The notes: generated by a model from the sequence alone, not told the origin. A stretch of DNA of 64,000 bases from Membranipora membranacea (GCA_914767715.1 OU612069.1:1054001-1118000); one strand, 5' to 3'; positions 25,801 through 37,404 are shown, counted from the stretch's first letter. Program-made: numbers and translations.

Positions 25801-26190
25801 TCAGGTAACTATAACAACAGATTCACAATTTGAGAGACAAAATGTGCAGTCTCCTATGTTTCCTATGATAGTCAGATGACGTTATGTCTCCTGGCTCAGA
25901 CGCCTCACAACGTTTTGGATGTATCAATAACATCAAAACAAATAGTCCCTTTATACGTCATGTTGTATTGATTTGAGGTTATCATCATTCACACTCATGC
26001 TAACTTACCACTTTTGATAAGGATCTGTTGGGTGGCACTTAACGGAGGTTCATGGTTTGCACTGTGTTTGTTTAGCTAACAGACTAACATGGTAATTATG
26101 CAGATGCTTAGGTAGGTAGGTAAGCAGCTGAGAGTAATTCTAAGTATGATTGCGATTGACGTGATCAAGAATGTTGATAGTTAGACAGTT
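22803..26190. other. non-coding stretch
   Basis: No exon with recognisable protein content. The 74-codon ORF at 22912-23136 looks mildly coding-like (charged, with a helix-like KLLDKVGQIEKSYLKLV) but has no partner exon and no known family, so I do not call it. The rest is AT-rich unique-looking sequence. Confidence 0.4.
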
Positions 26191-26191
26191 C

Positions 26192-26263
26192 ACTGCAGTT
26201 TATTTAGCAGGCCGCGCCATCGCGGTGGCAGTCTCAGTGGAGTTGAACCACCCTGCTTTGTGA
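26192..26263. repeat. GC-rich dispersed repeat, copy 1
   Basis: An ACTGCA-TTTATTTAGCAGG start followed by CCGCGCCATCGCGGTGGCAG, CTCAGTGG and TTGAACCACCCTGCTTTGTGA. The same order recurs at 30323-30394. The TTGAACC core read in reverse resembles a Pol III B box, so a tRNA-related origin is possible but no A box is clear. Confidence 0.75.
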
Positions 26264-26533
26264 AATAAAGACAGAGCGTGCTCAAATTATTGTTTAGGGA
26301 GTTGTTGATATACATGTGGTTGCTGATGGCGAAGAGAACAAAAGCATGATTGATGAAGACTATTGAGGTTCAAGGTTGCAGCCAAGTGCATTATATTTTC
26401 TGGTAGAGTTGAGAGGATGTGAGGACGAGTGCCATGCAGAGTGTTAGAAAAGAATACAAAGGAATGACAGAAATAAAACTGAAAAAAAATCAGAAATAAG
26501 GAGTGTTGCTTGATTGCATGAGTGAAAAAAAAT

Positions 26534-27389
26534 CTACTTATAATTCCACTCAACATAATATGGTCGAGCACCAGAAATAGACATAAGTGGATAAGCCAAT
26601 TCTGGCAGTATAGCTTGATAGTAGAATCGTCTGAGCTTTGGTAAAATATGAGTAAGAAAGAAATGTTTATCAAAAGTGATCCATACAACAGCCATACTGA
26701 GCTTGGCTCCTCTAATTACAAAGGCTGCATTCGGAAGCTCAGTGGCAGCCATCACACCTTGTACCTGGTAGTAGAAGGAATGGGAAGTTTTGAGAGCATA
26801 GTTACCATTCTCATCTAAACCCAAAGGAAAATCCTTTACTTTAGTCCTGATAGCATCATCTACTGTCAGCCCAGCGTCAGCCAGTTTTTTTGGGTTTTTG
26901 TATTCAACCACAAAAGATGATGGTATACTGGCTTTACTTGGCTGACAGCAGAATATACCATCAGGAGAGGCCCCGAAAACATTCTCATCGGGTAACAAAA
27001 CTAACCCGGGATGGCTTACAGAAATCTCGTCACAACCATTGATTTTTAACCAATCTACAAACATTTTTTCAGTCTCAGGCTCTTCTCTGAGCCCATATGC
27101 TGTAGCAGCATTCCCTGTAAAGGATGGATATAGCAGGTTTTGAATTGTATTTTTAGGAGAGGTCTTTGATCTCATTTTACATATCTGTCCATAGTTGCTC
27201 GCAGTGAGTCTCATTCTTCTAGCCGCTTTCCATTGTGGAGTGCCTTGCTCCGCGCTGATGGAAGAAGGCATTGTCAGTAAAAATTCAGTCATCAGCTCCT
27301 CGAGCTTATCCTGCTTTATATCAGCATCTCGAGCTGCCACTTGACCATATACATCATCTTTAAAAGCATTCATATCAAGCGTCTCAGAA
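26534..27389 (-). CDS. YqaJ-like exonuclease domain exon of a Mutator/YqaJ-type gene
   Basis: This is the C-terminal exon of the transposon-derived locus that runs to 31277. The YqaJ (lambda-exonuclease-like) nuclease fold is clear: W-K-A-A-R-R-M-R-L-T-A-S near the start, YGLREEPE (G-x-x-x-E), GASPDGI carrying the metal-binding Asp, VVEYKNPKK carrying the E-x-K pair, and YYQVQG for the conserved Gln. So the catalytic residues that I can place are all present. The reading frame stays open upstream to 27556, but the amino acids before about 27389 are hydrophobic and unlike the family. A possible acceptor (CTGAG) is at about 27389-27390. Joining it to the exon ending at 27814 does not keep phase, so either an exon is missing or the locus is damaged. 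The stop codon is TAG. Confidence 0.7.
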
Positions 27390-28367
27390 ATTATAGTTAG
27401 TATAAGCAAGCAAACAGCAAGCATGCAGTGTGCAAAATAATTCAGATGAGAAGGCTTGAATGGGAATCGTGTTCCTCCGCAAAAAGAGAAGACAACAGAT
27501 AAAAAGGGGATGCTTCCCAGTATTGGGATATATAATATTTGTTGCAAACTGATCAAGCATGTCAGATAGATGTGCTCAGCAGAAAAGAGAAGCTAGCAAG
27601 GTATTATTAGCCTTTGACAATTGAGCTCTGCGGTATAGATAAAATGTGTACAGCATGAGGTAGAGCAAGTAAGTGAATGGGTGTGTGTTTAGAATATGCG
27701 TTAGAGGGTGACTCTGATGTTTTAAGGTAGACTAACAGACATTTGCTATGTGATTTTGAGACAAGTTGAAAGGCTTGTGGAAATATGAAGTGTCATGATT
27801 ATGTGGGACTCACCAACAGCTGATTTAGGCAGTCGTTTTTTACTTCTGTTGCCTTTTGATTCTGCCGTCTTTGATTTTGTTCTATTATAGGCCACCTGCC
27901 TTTCCTCCTGATCAAAAAGCTTTTCTGAATTAACACAGTGAGTAAGAAATCTTCCACTCCACTTAGGGCCATCATTGTAGCGAAGTGCTGCAGCTATAAT
28001 ACAGAGAAACAGTCCTTCAACGCAACATCATTGTCACAAAAATAACTAATTGCGACATATAAGTTGAAATACACGAAGCTCTATTGATAGTTTGTTACTC
28101 CAATAATTTTGATAACAAAACATACCGTGACACCTTGCTGACCAAGATCCAGATTTTCCTCTGTCAGTGTGTTTGTTTCCGTCCATGACGCGCCGGATGT
28201 TCATGTAGGTTGCTGCAAGGTATATTTCGTACGCTAGTACCATAGGAAACCTTAAACATATAATAACAATAACAATGAAGTCAATGACAAAGTAAAAGTA
28301 AAGACATTAATTATATTAAATATGCATATATATACATAGGTTTGAATCATACCATCAGAAATTCAAC

Positions 28368-28482
28368 CTCAACTAGTCATACACTATGGATAATGGGTAA
28401 ATTCAGTATTTAACACCTTTTTTCACAACATATATCATGTTATGTTAGTGATAGAAATACAATCTATCAATCAATCATTGGA
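28368..28482 (+). repeat. LINE-like 3'-tail repeat, copy 1
   Basis: A segment with GTATTTAACACC, TTTTTTCACAACATATATCATGTTATGTTAGTGATAGAAATA and a terminal TCAATCAATC run. It is found again, inverted, at 62025-62112. A short conserved tail ending in a tetranucleotide run is typical of 3' ends of some LINEs. It lies in an intron of the Mutator-like locus. Confidence 0.5.
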
Positions 28483-30197
28483 GGAGGGGCTTGGCCAGAG
28501 TGTTTGAGATGAACAGATTTGATTCGGTAAGGATTAGAAGAAATAATTTGAGCTCACATTACAAATGATGCTGTCTGCTACCGTGGAGTCACCATCGCCA
28601 ACATATTCTAGATAGTAACATTGATGAGCTGTCATCGCCTTCTCAAATCTTTCCACCAATCCCTTAGACTCCATGCTCCCTGAGCTTCCTTGGTGATTTT
28701 TGTGGCATTCATGTAATTTGTTGGGGCTTACCGTGCACATTTGGCATGAACTGTTCTTCGGTATCACCTGTAGTACCTTATTCGTCTCGCTTCCGATAAT
28801 GACAGCTACACCTGTAACAATAACATAATCAATTATAGTTGTCCTCTCAAGATTATTATAAGATGTACTTGTATATTAAACAAATTTCAGAGACTCATCA
28901 AGTAACTCTATCAGCATTTCAGAAAAATAGGATCACACTTGAAACAAATGAAATAAGGTAAACCTTGCAAGCATAAATAAGATTTTGAATAATTTTTGTC
29001 TTTTATTTTCATTGCATACTTGTACACTTTTACTAACCTGACGACGACGTGTAATTGTGGCCATGGGATTGTTTCTGCCAGCCTGCATCCACTATCACCC
29101 TGATCCACGGCAGTCCATGAAAAAATCGCCCTTTCTTTCTTGCTATTTCTTTTTCAGCCTCATGAGCAGCTTTAGATTCCACTAGCCATTCTGCCTCGAT
29201 AGACCTACCAGCTGTTTTTTCTTCAGCACTGAAGCTATTAGGCCGATACGCTAGAAGAAATAACATGAGTGTTACCGTAACCTAAGAAATAGGCATTAAA
29301 TTGATCAGTAATTGGGTTCTAGACTAGATAATTGTATTAGTTAAAAGAATTTAAACGCTAAATCTGGTGTACTTATACAACAGTTCATAGTCATTCAAAT
29401 AATCTGTGTAACTTACTGGGTAAATTCATGTTTGCCATGAGCTTGTTAAAAGGTCTTGCCCCAACACCTGCTGATATCGCCCCGATGACAGCCTCTTTCT
29501 GTAGATTCTACAATAACCGAGGAACCCAGAATAATAGAAGAAAAGGATATGATCCCACATGAAAATGAGTACAATAATCCAGGTTGAATTGTCTTAACCT
29601 GATGAAAGAGAAGACAATATATGCACAGTTAATCCTTGAATCCATGTTATTGAAGAGCCAAGTAACACCTCTATTGCTTTCCTTTTCCATCAAGTTTATA
29701 GGCATATTGAGATCTCACCATATTATTATTGAAGAAGGTTTACAAAACTTTGTAAAAATTTGGTTGACTTACAAGTTTATTAGTTGTTGTCATCCAGCCA
29801 CATAAGCACTCAACTTTGTGCTCGAACGAGTATCCTTTCTACTTGGAGGTCATTTCTAGTAAACTGTGGCTGCCAGAAACCTGAAAGTGCTCTGCGACCG
29901 AGTTTAGCATCTGGAGCAGACCTTGCCTGCTGATTATGATATTGTCATCCATTCCTATTGGGTATCATATATGTAGATAAAATCATGAAACATCTGCATA
30001 CCAAAAAAGACACTTGTGCAGAGTGATACTGAATTTAGGCTTACATACAGAGCAACTACAAGTAGCGAGATATATTGCAGCATTACAAGAAATTTAAAAA
30101 ACTTGGCCAAATTAATGACTTCATGCAAGTAGTGAGATGTATCGTAGTTGGAGTGATATTGATATGAGGAAAGGGATTCAGAGTCTTCAGAGTGTTA

Positions 30198-30250
30198 GTT
30201 TACTACGCTAAAGTAAGCAGTCCCAGTGGATTTGAACCACCCTGCTTTGA
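30198..30250. repeat. GC-rich dispersed repeat, partial copy
   Basis: Contains only the right half of the 26192/30323 repeat (CAGTGGATTTGAACCACCCTG), preceded by TTTACTACGCTAAAGTAAGCAG. It lies just upstream of the full copy. Confidence 0.6.
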
Positions 30251-30322
30251 GATCTGAGGGATTGGAAAGAAGTGACATTGATATGATAGGGATCGATGCA
30301 GAATATCGCTTTGAGTTTTGTT

Positions 30323-30394
30323 TACTGCATTTTATTTAGCAGGCCGCGCCAATGCGGTGGCAGACTCAGTGGATTTGAACCACCCTGCTTTGTG
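30323..30394. repeat. GC-rich dispersed repeat, copy 2
   Basis: Near-identical to 26192-26263 and in the same orientation. It sits in the intron between exons 30509-30671 and 29773-29954 of the Mutator-like locus, while copy 1 lies just past its 3' end. Confidence 0.75.
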
Positions 30395-31277
30395 ATATAC
30401 GTGATTTAGAAGGTGTGATTATTGGTCAGACAAATAGTACAGTTGTGAGTGCAGCACATCAGAGCTACATGAAAAGATATATATGCCAGCTACTGCGAAG
30501 AGACTTACCCATACTGCAGTTCTCGGCTTCATCATCCATCGGTTCTGTATCACATTTCAACATAGCTGTACACACACTTGTACTAGATGATGAGGGTGTG
30601 ACCACCAGCTGCTCCTGATCTTCACTAACAACTGCTGTTGCTGCTGAAGTTGTTGGCGGATTTTCATTGATCTAAAATGACACACCCAAGTATTATGATA
30701 ATGGTTATGATATCTGGTGGACATACCAATGCTGTTATCAACACACTTACAACAGAGATTGGATGCAATTTCATGCAATGAATACAATTGTGCCAAGGAG
30801 AACACTGTAACTCCTTGGTTTGTACAACACTATTGAGGCTCCTTAATTTGAGTATGACTTGAATTGCATGAGAGAGAATTGGCTGTATAGTTAGTGTAGA
30901 ACAACAAGTACAATGGTATATAGTTTGTCAATAAAAGTTCTAATAATCTAAGAAGTTCTAGAGTCCCCAATTCATTCAAGGCCTTTCAGTTACTTACTAC
31001 CATGGGCTGAGTGTGTGAGAAGAAGTATATTGCGTGAATAATCGTGCCTGTGAGGCTAATCACACATAACTAGCAACTCCTTGGTCTTAGTCTAGACAAG
31101 GTCTAGAAAGAGTGGGACTAGCGCTAGTAGTAGGTAGACTAAGTTAAGTAGTGGAAACTTTCAGAAACTTACCAACAACAGTGAAAGCTTTTTTTTATTC
31201 ATCTTAGGATTGAATCTCTTCTTTGTCAGTCTTCCTCTGGATATATTACGATTTCTGGCATTTTTAGAATTACCCAT

Positions 31278-31390
31278 GTTTAGCCACTAAGGTGAAACAA
31301 GCAGAGAAAGAGCAGAATTCAGCTGAAAGACTTCAGATGAATTTTATTGTAAATTTGCTTAGTCAGTGACCAAAGTGCGCATGCCCGGCG
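31278..31390 (-). promoter_or_regulatory. candidate promoter of the Mutator/YqaJ locus
   Basis: A TGCGCATGCC element at 31376-31385, about 100 bases upstream of the ATG, resembles the palindromic NRF-1 site common in CpG-type animal promoters. No TATA box is placed convincingly. Position and motif only. Confidence 0.3.
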
Positions 31391-32321
31391 TAGGAATATA
31401 AAAACAATTCCATGGTAACATGTAAACAAAAGCAAGATCAAATTTGATGAGCTAACAACAAAATTGCAAATGGACATGATAATCTTATGTTTATATCTCA
31501 GGCCTGACACAGATAAAACCTAAATACTCATGTCCACTCCTAGTTGAGTACATGATCTAAAGATTCATATGAGTTTAAACGCCCAAATGAGTACTAGTTA
31601 CTTGCAATATTACAACAAAAATAGTCTAGTTAAACCAGTGTTTGGAGCTAGTATAAAGTATTATCACCGTTTAATTCCACACCTGACTAAATAATTGCAA
31701 TATCTCACGTCCACCCCTGTATTACATCATAGTAGTGACTCATCAATCATTAAAAATACCCAATGTGTCTTCTGCTTGTTGTAATCACGCACGAAGATTC
31801 CCCTACACTAACACTAGAAAAGTCCGTGTTTGTCGATGATGTCACATGACCGGTTGCTTAGATACATCGTGAATAACAAACACAAGTTGATTCCTCATGG
31901 GTATACAACTCATAAATGCAAATCAGCAACTGTATGATAACTTCTTGTATTATTTATGCTGTATTTGAATAAAGCATGTTTTTTATGAAAAACATCAATA
32001 CTTTCAGCAAACATTTATGGATAAGTTTAATGCCATATACTGTTGGGATGCCAGCCATCAGTCAGACAACAGTACAGAATGAATTCATTGAGCAGAAATT
32101 AAAACCCCAGCCAAATTGCTTACCCCCCAAACTCATTTTAAAATAACTCTATAAAATGCAATGTTGAACTTTGTCGCAACGTCACGACGTTACGTCACAC
32201 ACTGGGGGTGTGAAAAATTGTTGAAAATGTGCCTAGGGTTGGTGGGTATAACATATAAAAATTTCGTACAAACTGATAAATCACCTTAATGTTATCACAG
32301 TTAATCCAAACAAAGTATAAC
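31391..32321. other. non-coding stretch
   Basis: Between the Mutator-like gene start and a LINE fragment. A CGTCACGACGTTACGTCAC cluster at about 32179-32197 has overlapping CRE-like half-sites. No gene seen. Confidence 0.35.
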
Positions 32322-33126
32322 AACTACCGCCCTATCTCACTGACAAGTATACCATGTAAATGATGGAGCCTATTGTCCTGCATTATCTAAATGAGACTTT
32401 AGACAATTTACTACACAACCGTCAGCATGGCTTTCGTAAAGGGCTGTCTTGTGAAACGCAGTTATGTGCCACATACCATGAACTTGTGAAAGCTGCCGAG
32501 CAATCCACTACAGTGCATGCAGTCATACTAGACTTTCAGAAGGCATTCGATAAGGTCCCACATAAACTACTGATGGACAAGATTAGAAAGATCGAAAATA
32601 TTGATCCTTATATTGCCAACTGGGTCCAGGACTTTCTGTCTGACAGATTCCAAAAGGTTGCTGTTAGAGGTGCAGAGTCGGATGTCTTACTACTTATGTC
32701 AATGCTACTTGCGCACACGAGCTTATGCCGCCCTAAGCTTGAATATGCAGATGTACTCTGGGACCCGTCTGACAATGCCTCTATAGAGGATCTTGAACTA
32801 GTGCAAAACAAAGCAGTGAGATTCATAAAAAAATATCAAAGGCAGACGTCACAGAGGCACGTACTAGTCTTGGAATCAAGACTCTACAAGAGAGACGTAA
32901 AGCCCATAGAATATCACTCCTGATGAGAATTCTCTCAGACCAGAATAAACGCGATACCCTATCCGCTGACTATGATGAACTTGTAAACTGTAGATCGCAG
33001 GCAACTATGAAAACAAGGGCAGCTAAAAGAAGAGAGCCCACCTCTATCAAGGCATCGTCTGCCGTTTATCATAACAGTTTCCTGCCACGAAGCATAAGGG
33101 ACCTCCGGATAGGGTCTCAACAAAAT
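32322..33126 (+). mobile_element. LINE fragment with internally deleted reverse transcriptase
   Basis: Starts with an N-Y-R-P-I-S-L-T-S reverse-transcriptase block at 32322. After a frameshift near 32357 it continues in frame to 32923 (HGFRKGLSCETQL, then VILDFQKAFDKVPHKLL, which is motif A with its catalytic Asp, then IANWVQDFLSDRFQKV). After V-R-G-A-E-S-D the protein jumps straight to CRPKLEYADVLWDP, which belongs to the region after the palm. The segment with the second catalytic box (the xADD turn) and the thumb is missing. A further frame change at about 32923 leads into the C-terminal tail ending at 33126-33129. A small hairpin (TGCCTCAACAAATGAGGCA) lies near 33180-33200, at the probable 3' end. 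Dead copy. Confidence 0.75.
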
Positions 33127-33579
33127 TAACCTTGGAATGGCTACATGCCAGAATTCTGAAAATACCACTGCTCAAACAAATGCCTCAACAAATGAGGCAC
33201 TCGGCTTTTATACCTGACATTGGTAGTTTACGAGTGTTCTAAAGTAATTGAGGTAAGAATTGAGGAAAGAATTCAGTCAAATGCTATATCACATTGTGAC
33301 ATCTCTTTTCCTTTCGGAAACATACTAAAATTAAAAAAGTCTTAATACTCAGCAGTTTATGAAAACAAAATCAGTGGTAGCGAATTAAGGTTAAACACAC
33401 AAACTTGATTAAAATGAATGCAGCTTCTAAAATCTACAACTGGTAAAATTCCACTACATTGATGCTTGACCTAAATACTACTGATTAAAAATATCCTCAC
33501 ACACTAGAGAACACCAAAATCCCTTTTGTACCCAAATCGATTGACAGGGTTTGATGTCCGCCCAGACAAATTTTCAGAC

Positions 33580-33839
33580 AAATCAAAGTGGTGTACATTT
33601 ATGGTTAACTGCCATTTCAGGTGATCTCATTCTATTGATTGTGTCGAGTTGGATCTAACTGTGGTGTACATTTGTGGTGTACATTTGTGGTGTACATTTG
33701 TGGTGTACATTTGTGGTGTACATTTGTGGTGTACACTGCGTGATATACAGTTAGAGGAAAAGGGATCCAACTCGACACAATCAATAGAATGAGATCACCT
33801 GAAATGACAGTTAACCATAAAAGTACACCACTTTGATTT
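33580..33839. mobile_element. fold-back element with tandem repeats in its loop
   Basis: Two inverted arms of about 78 bp (33580-33657 and 33762-33839) pair almost perfectly. They differ by only a few bases. The loop between them holds about five and a half copies of a 13-bp unit (GTGGTGTACATTT) at 33661-33735, and the same GTGTACATTT core also occurs inside the arms. This is the layout of a fold-back or MITE-type DNA element. I could not define a target-site duplication. Confidence 0.75.
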
Positions 33840-35997
33840 AGGTTGAACCCTACTGAGATACTACTGAGATACTATAGTCTAATGTGCTCAGGTTACCAGA
33901 TTTCAATCGGCAGCAATGAGAATAACTTTGACTCGTGATTAATGTATGCCTCAACACTATTTACAACCAGTCACTGAAGCTTGTACTACATGAAAAGAAA
34001 TCAAGTTGTGGTATAACATCGACAGTACCCCCTGAACACTGAGGAGCTGCGCATCAACGGCGCCGTACTACTTATTTTATGATAAAATTACTCAATCGTA
34101 GAGTTAGAGCTATGGAGACAATGTATTAGAGCACAGTGTGTGCAGTCTCCAAATGCAAGTATTGAAACATTTGTCTCACCGAATCATTTTATTACTTACG
34201 ATATAATTACATGAGATATATAATCAAACTGTTTCCAGGAAAGTTAACCCCCCCCCCCCCCGGACCTTAAGCCATTGGGAAAACTGGATAAAGATCTTAC
34301 TGCAGTTATACACGCTCATGATAAAAGTATCAGATAAACTGAAAGTCAAGGTCACACGTGACATCATTTAACGTTCGATTGACAAAATAAAAAATATATG
34401 CAACTGCAGAAGATACAATTATTTTATCCCCTTTTGGTCCGAGAAAAATAAACATAAAATGTACTACAATATTTGATGACACACAAAGTAAAGAGAGTGA
34501 TCACAGAGCTGGTAGTTTGCTGGATACAATTACGATTACAATTACGAGGTTCTACGCTGCACCGGTAATAAAACAAATAGGTACAGTCTATGGACTCCAT
34601 ATGTTACCCTATGTAATCCCATGTATCTCTGTTTAACCTAATGGGGGGGGGGGGGGGGAGTGTATGAAACTTTTACCACAGAGAGATACTATCTAATTAA
34701 CAGATGTTGAGAAGAGATAAAAAGACCTGGATACTCTCAGTGATCTACGATAGCAGTACTACTATACCACGTCACTTTCCTCGATATATCTTGATACACC
34801 ATTATTCCTCACCAAACATCATTATCGACATCGAGGTTTTGTTCTTTTCTCAAGCATAGTCACATCTCAATAGCTTTAGTTCTCTGAAGGAGCAGCAACA
34901 TCCTATCATATTAGCTGCAAACAAATTTACGATAAGTTATCAATATGAAGTTATCTGAAGTGAGGTAATCTATGGATCTGCAGCTGAGTCATAATGCAAT
35001 ATCTTCTCAAAACAAGAGCATCAACGGAACATTCCAACGTACTTTAGAAATAGGATGTTAAATGGGCTCATTGCTAACGTTGTAAGGGTAATGCAATGAT
35101 AAAAATAGACAATTTTCAAAGTTGTCCTCTCACTGATCATTTACTGTTTTTACCAGTAGCAAAGGAAAATTAAAATGTTGGCTGTTCTTTAGTAGAGCTT
35201 TCTACACTATATTAATATTCTTTCATATTCAGTATCTGCTCCATTTGCTATCCGTGCGGACAACTGTTGTGAAAAAAAGCTGTTATTCCAATATTCAATA
35301 ATAAAGCCACTTTAGCTTGTTTAGGTTGGCGAATTTTCCTTGAGTTTTATCATGGATTTTGCCACAAAAATTGAGATTAATCAGCTTTCAACCTCCTGTT
35401 TTGAAAATTAGTTTCCAATGATTTATATTACATAGTAGACTATCCAGATGAAGCTATTTCACAATATTTACCTAATCTGCATGTGCTAAATAGTGCCACA
35501 ATACAGAGAACAGCTCTCAGTGGACTGTCTACACAATGAAATGCCTATCGCCATGCGCATCAAGATCAAAAATCAGTGAGGTAGCTCACCCATTATTGTG
35601 GAGGAGAGGCTAAGGTGGAACTGGTTAGTTAGCCTGCACCCTCTATCTAGATCATCATTCTGTAACTCGATGAGGTCACAGAACTAAGTTCTCTCTCCCC
35701 TTCTCTCTTCTGAAGATGAATGAAGGAATTCATGAGTGGTTTTCTCTGATGCAATGCAATATCATCAGATCAACAATGTTACCATTAGTCTGAAGAGATG
35801 TTGCAATGAGGCAACAGGAACACCATGACAGAGCATTGCATTTTCTATAGCTGGAAGATAACTAGTTGATCATTCATTATCAGAAATGTCACCTAATGGG
35901 CAAATTACAGAATTAAAAGATCAAAGCTTCCCCTGAGTGGTAGCACCAGAGATTAACGAAAAGAAACATGTCTTCGAATATTTACCTACACTTGAAG
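33840..35997. other. non-coding stretch with C14 and G16 homopolymers
   Basis: No gene seen. A run of 14 C at 34248-34261 and a run of 16 G at 34643-34658 lie about 390 bases apart. Near-matching GTTAACC sequence precedes the first and GTTTAACCTAAT precedes the second. Confidence 0.4.
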
Positions 35998-37404
35998 TCA
36001 TGATTCCCTGATAATGTCACCGTAAGGAGAAGGAATCTGCGGCTCATCAATAACGAACATAACATCACCATTCTCATATGAGTAGGATCGGTCATGACTT
36101 TGGATAACAGGAAGCACAATGTCCTCTGGGTCACAGCTGTAGGACCATTCCTCATCCTCTTCCTCATCCTCCTCACTCTCATCCTCATAGATGACTCTCC
36201 CATAGACAGGTGGTGATTTGGTGACTATGAATCTGGGGTTGTGACTCAACAGCAGCTTCTTCTTTGTAGCGGGAAGTGGCCCGAGATACTCCTCACATCT
36301 CTCAGTTATGAACTCATGTAGGAGATCATTAAACAGTGAGTGGGTGCTGATGATCTTAAATCCGTCTACACATCCATCTACTGGCTCGTTCAGAGAGCCG
36401 GCGATCAGCTGAAATAAGCTTCTATGTGTCCTCTTGGAGCGCATCCAGACCACAGTGACGTGTTCGCAGCCGTCTGAAGTACGGTATTCCGCTATCCTCT
36501 CTCTCAGTCGATTCTCAATCACTTCAAACTCCTCTTCTTGTAGTGAGTTGTTATCATGCTAGAATCATCAACAAAACAGCTTTGTGTGATATTAGTCATA
36601 CAAGACCTCACATTTTGTAAGTATAGGCCTATCATTCAGATAAAGCACAGGGACACATAGCCTGAGGGACACAGTGCTCGCTAGTTTGCAGAATTAATAA
36701 TTCATATAACCAATGTCCCGTGTTGTGAACGCTGTGCCTGATGTTTCAATACCTTTGTTGAAAGCAATTTTTGAGCGAAGAAGCCATGTAGAGCTAGCAA
36801 TAGTCGGTAAAACCGTTATTTTGTGTGGACAAAATTTTCTTGGAGTAGCAATAAATATCTCATTTTCAAAAACTTCGCTTGCGGTCAAATCAAAAATGCA
36901 TGGAAATAATGTCCTCTTATTTGGACTTTTTTTTTTACAGTTTGGCTTTGTTTAATTAGAAATAGAAAGTAATAAAAATTTATTCAGTAAGAACCTGTCT
37001 GTCTAACGTGATGTTAAAATTGTGATGCCTGAGGTCAGAAGACTGATCTGTACTAATTTCCATCACTGAGTTTAGTTCATTCTCTCCTTCCATGGTATTC
37101 AGGCTTTCAGCAGAATCAACTGTAATAAAACAAAAAGCTATGATTAATACAAAGCAGACATCACCGACGCTTACAATATCAAAAAAGCTTCTCACACGGG
37201 TTGGAGCTATCACCAATGATAACAACTTAGAGCTCAGTTATCTGATCATTACATCATAGATCATAATGTATATTTTGTATCACATCGGTAGTTTTTCTAC
37301 AATCCTAATCTGACAACATAACACTCATCGAGCCATACCAAAATCTGGAAGTTTATATAGGTACATATATCCATTCGCGCCCTGTGACGGACGTTTTGGA
37401 TTAT
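35998..37404 (-). CDS. unrecognised protein with acidic C-terminal tail (3' three exons)
   Basis: Minus-strand exons with consistent phases: 37339-37404 (phase 1 in, 1 out), 36995-37119 and 35998-36558 (TGA). The middle donor is GTTCTT, weaker than usual. The exons encode about 250 residues: NGYMYLYKLPDF, then a Ser/Asn-rich segment, a helix (EEEFEVIENRLRERIAEY), a predicted mixed alpha/beta region (CEHVTVVWMRSKRTH...FNDLLHEFITERCEEYLG), then a strongly acidic stretch (EDESEEDEEEDEEW) and a Pro/Ser/Tyr-rich tail. I recognise no domain. The 5' part is not found. The LTR retrotransposon begins only 80 bases upstream of the first identified exon, so the rest of the gene may lie beyond it or have been lost. 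Confidence 0.55.

Larger units (their letters stand above)
27814..31277 (-). pseudogene. Mutator-like transposase exons upstream of YqaJ (one in-frame stop, one frame break)
   Basis: Minus-strand exons: 31173-31277 (ATG, basic N-terminus MGNSKNARNRNISRGRL), 30509-30671, 29773-29954, 29417-29498, 29038-29250, 28558-28811, 28126-28250 and 27814-27993. The first six join with matching phases. The protein resembles the Mutator-like transposase domain that is common beside YqaJ domains in marine invertebrates. It has C-L-C-G-W, then VIGAISAGVGARPFNKLM, IVDAGWQKQSHGHNY, GVAVIIGSETNKVLQ, a Cys cluster (C-x-x-C...H-x-x-x-C-H), and EYVGDGDSTV with its acidic residues. Exon 3 carries a TAG at 29839-29841. 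Exon 28126-28250 starts in one frame (V-S-Y-G...) but must leave in another to join the next exon. These breaks suggest decay, or a sequence error. Confidence 0.6.

Noticed and set aside
26287-26688. 133-codon minus ORF overlapping the end of the YqaJ exon
   Set aside because: Shadow frame of the YqaJ exon; rich in Phe/Ser/His with no domain.
37144-37225. Open segment starting MLSLVIAPTRVRSFFDI as an upstream exon of the acidic-tail gene
   Set aside because: A good-looking GTAAGC donor is present, but the phase needed for the next exon runs through a TGA. The exon at 37339-37404 fits instead.
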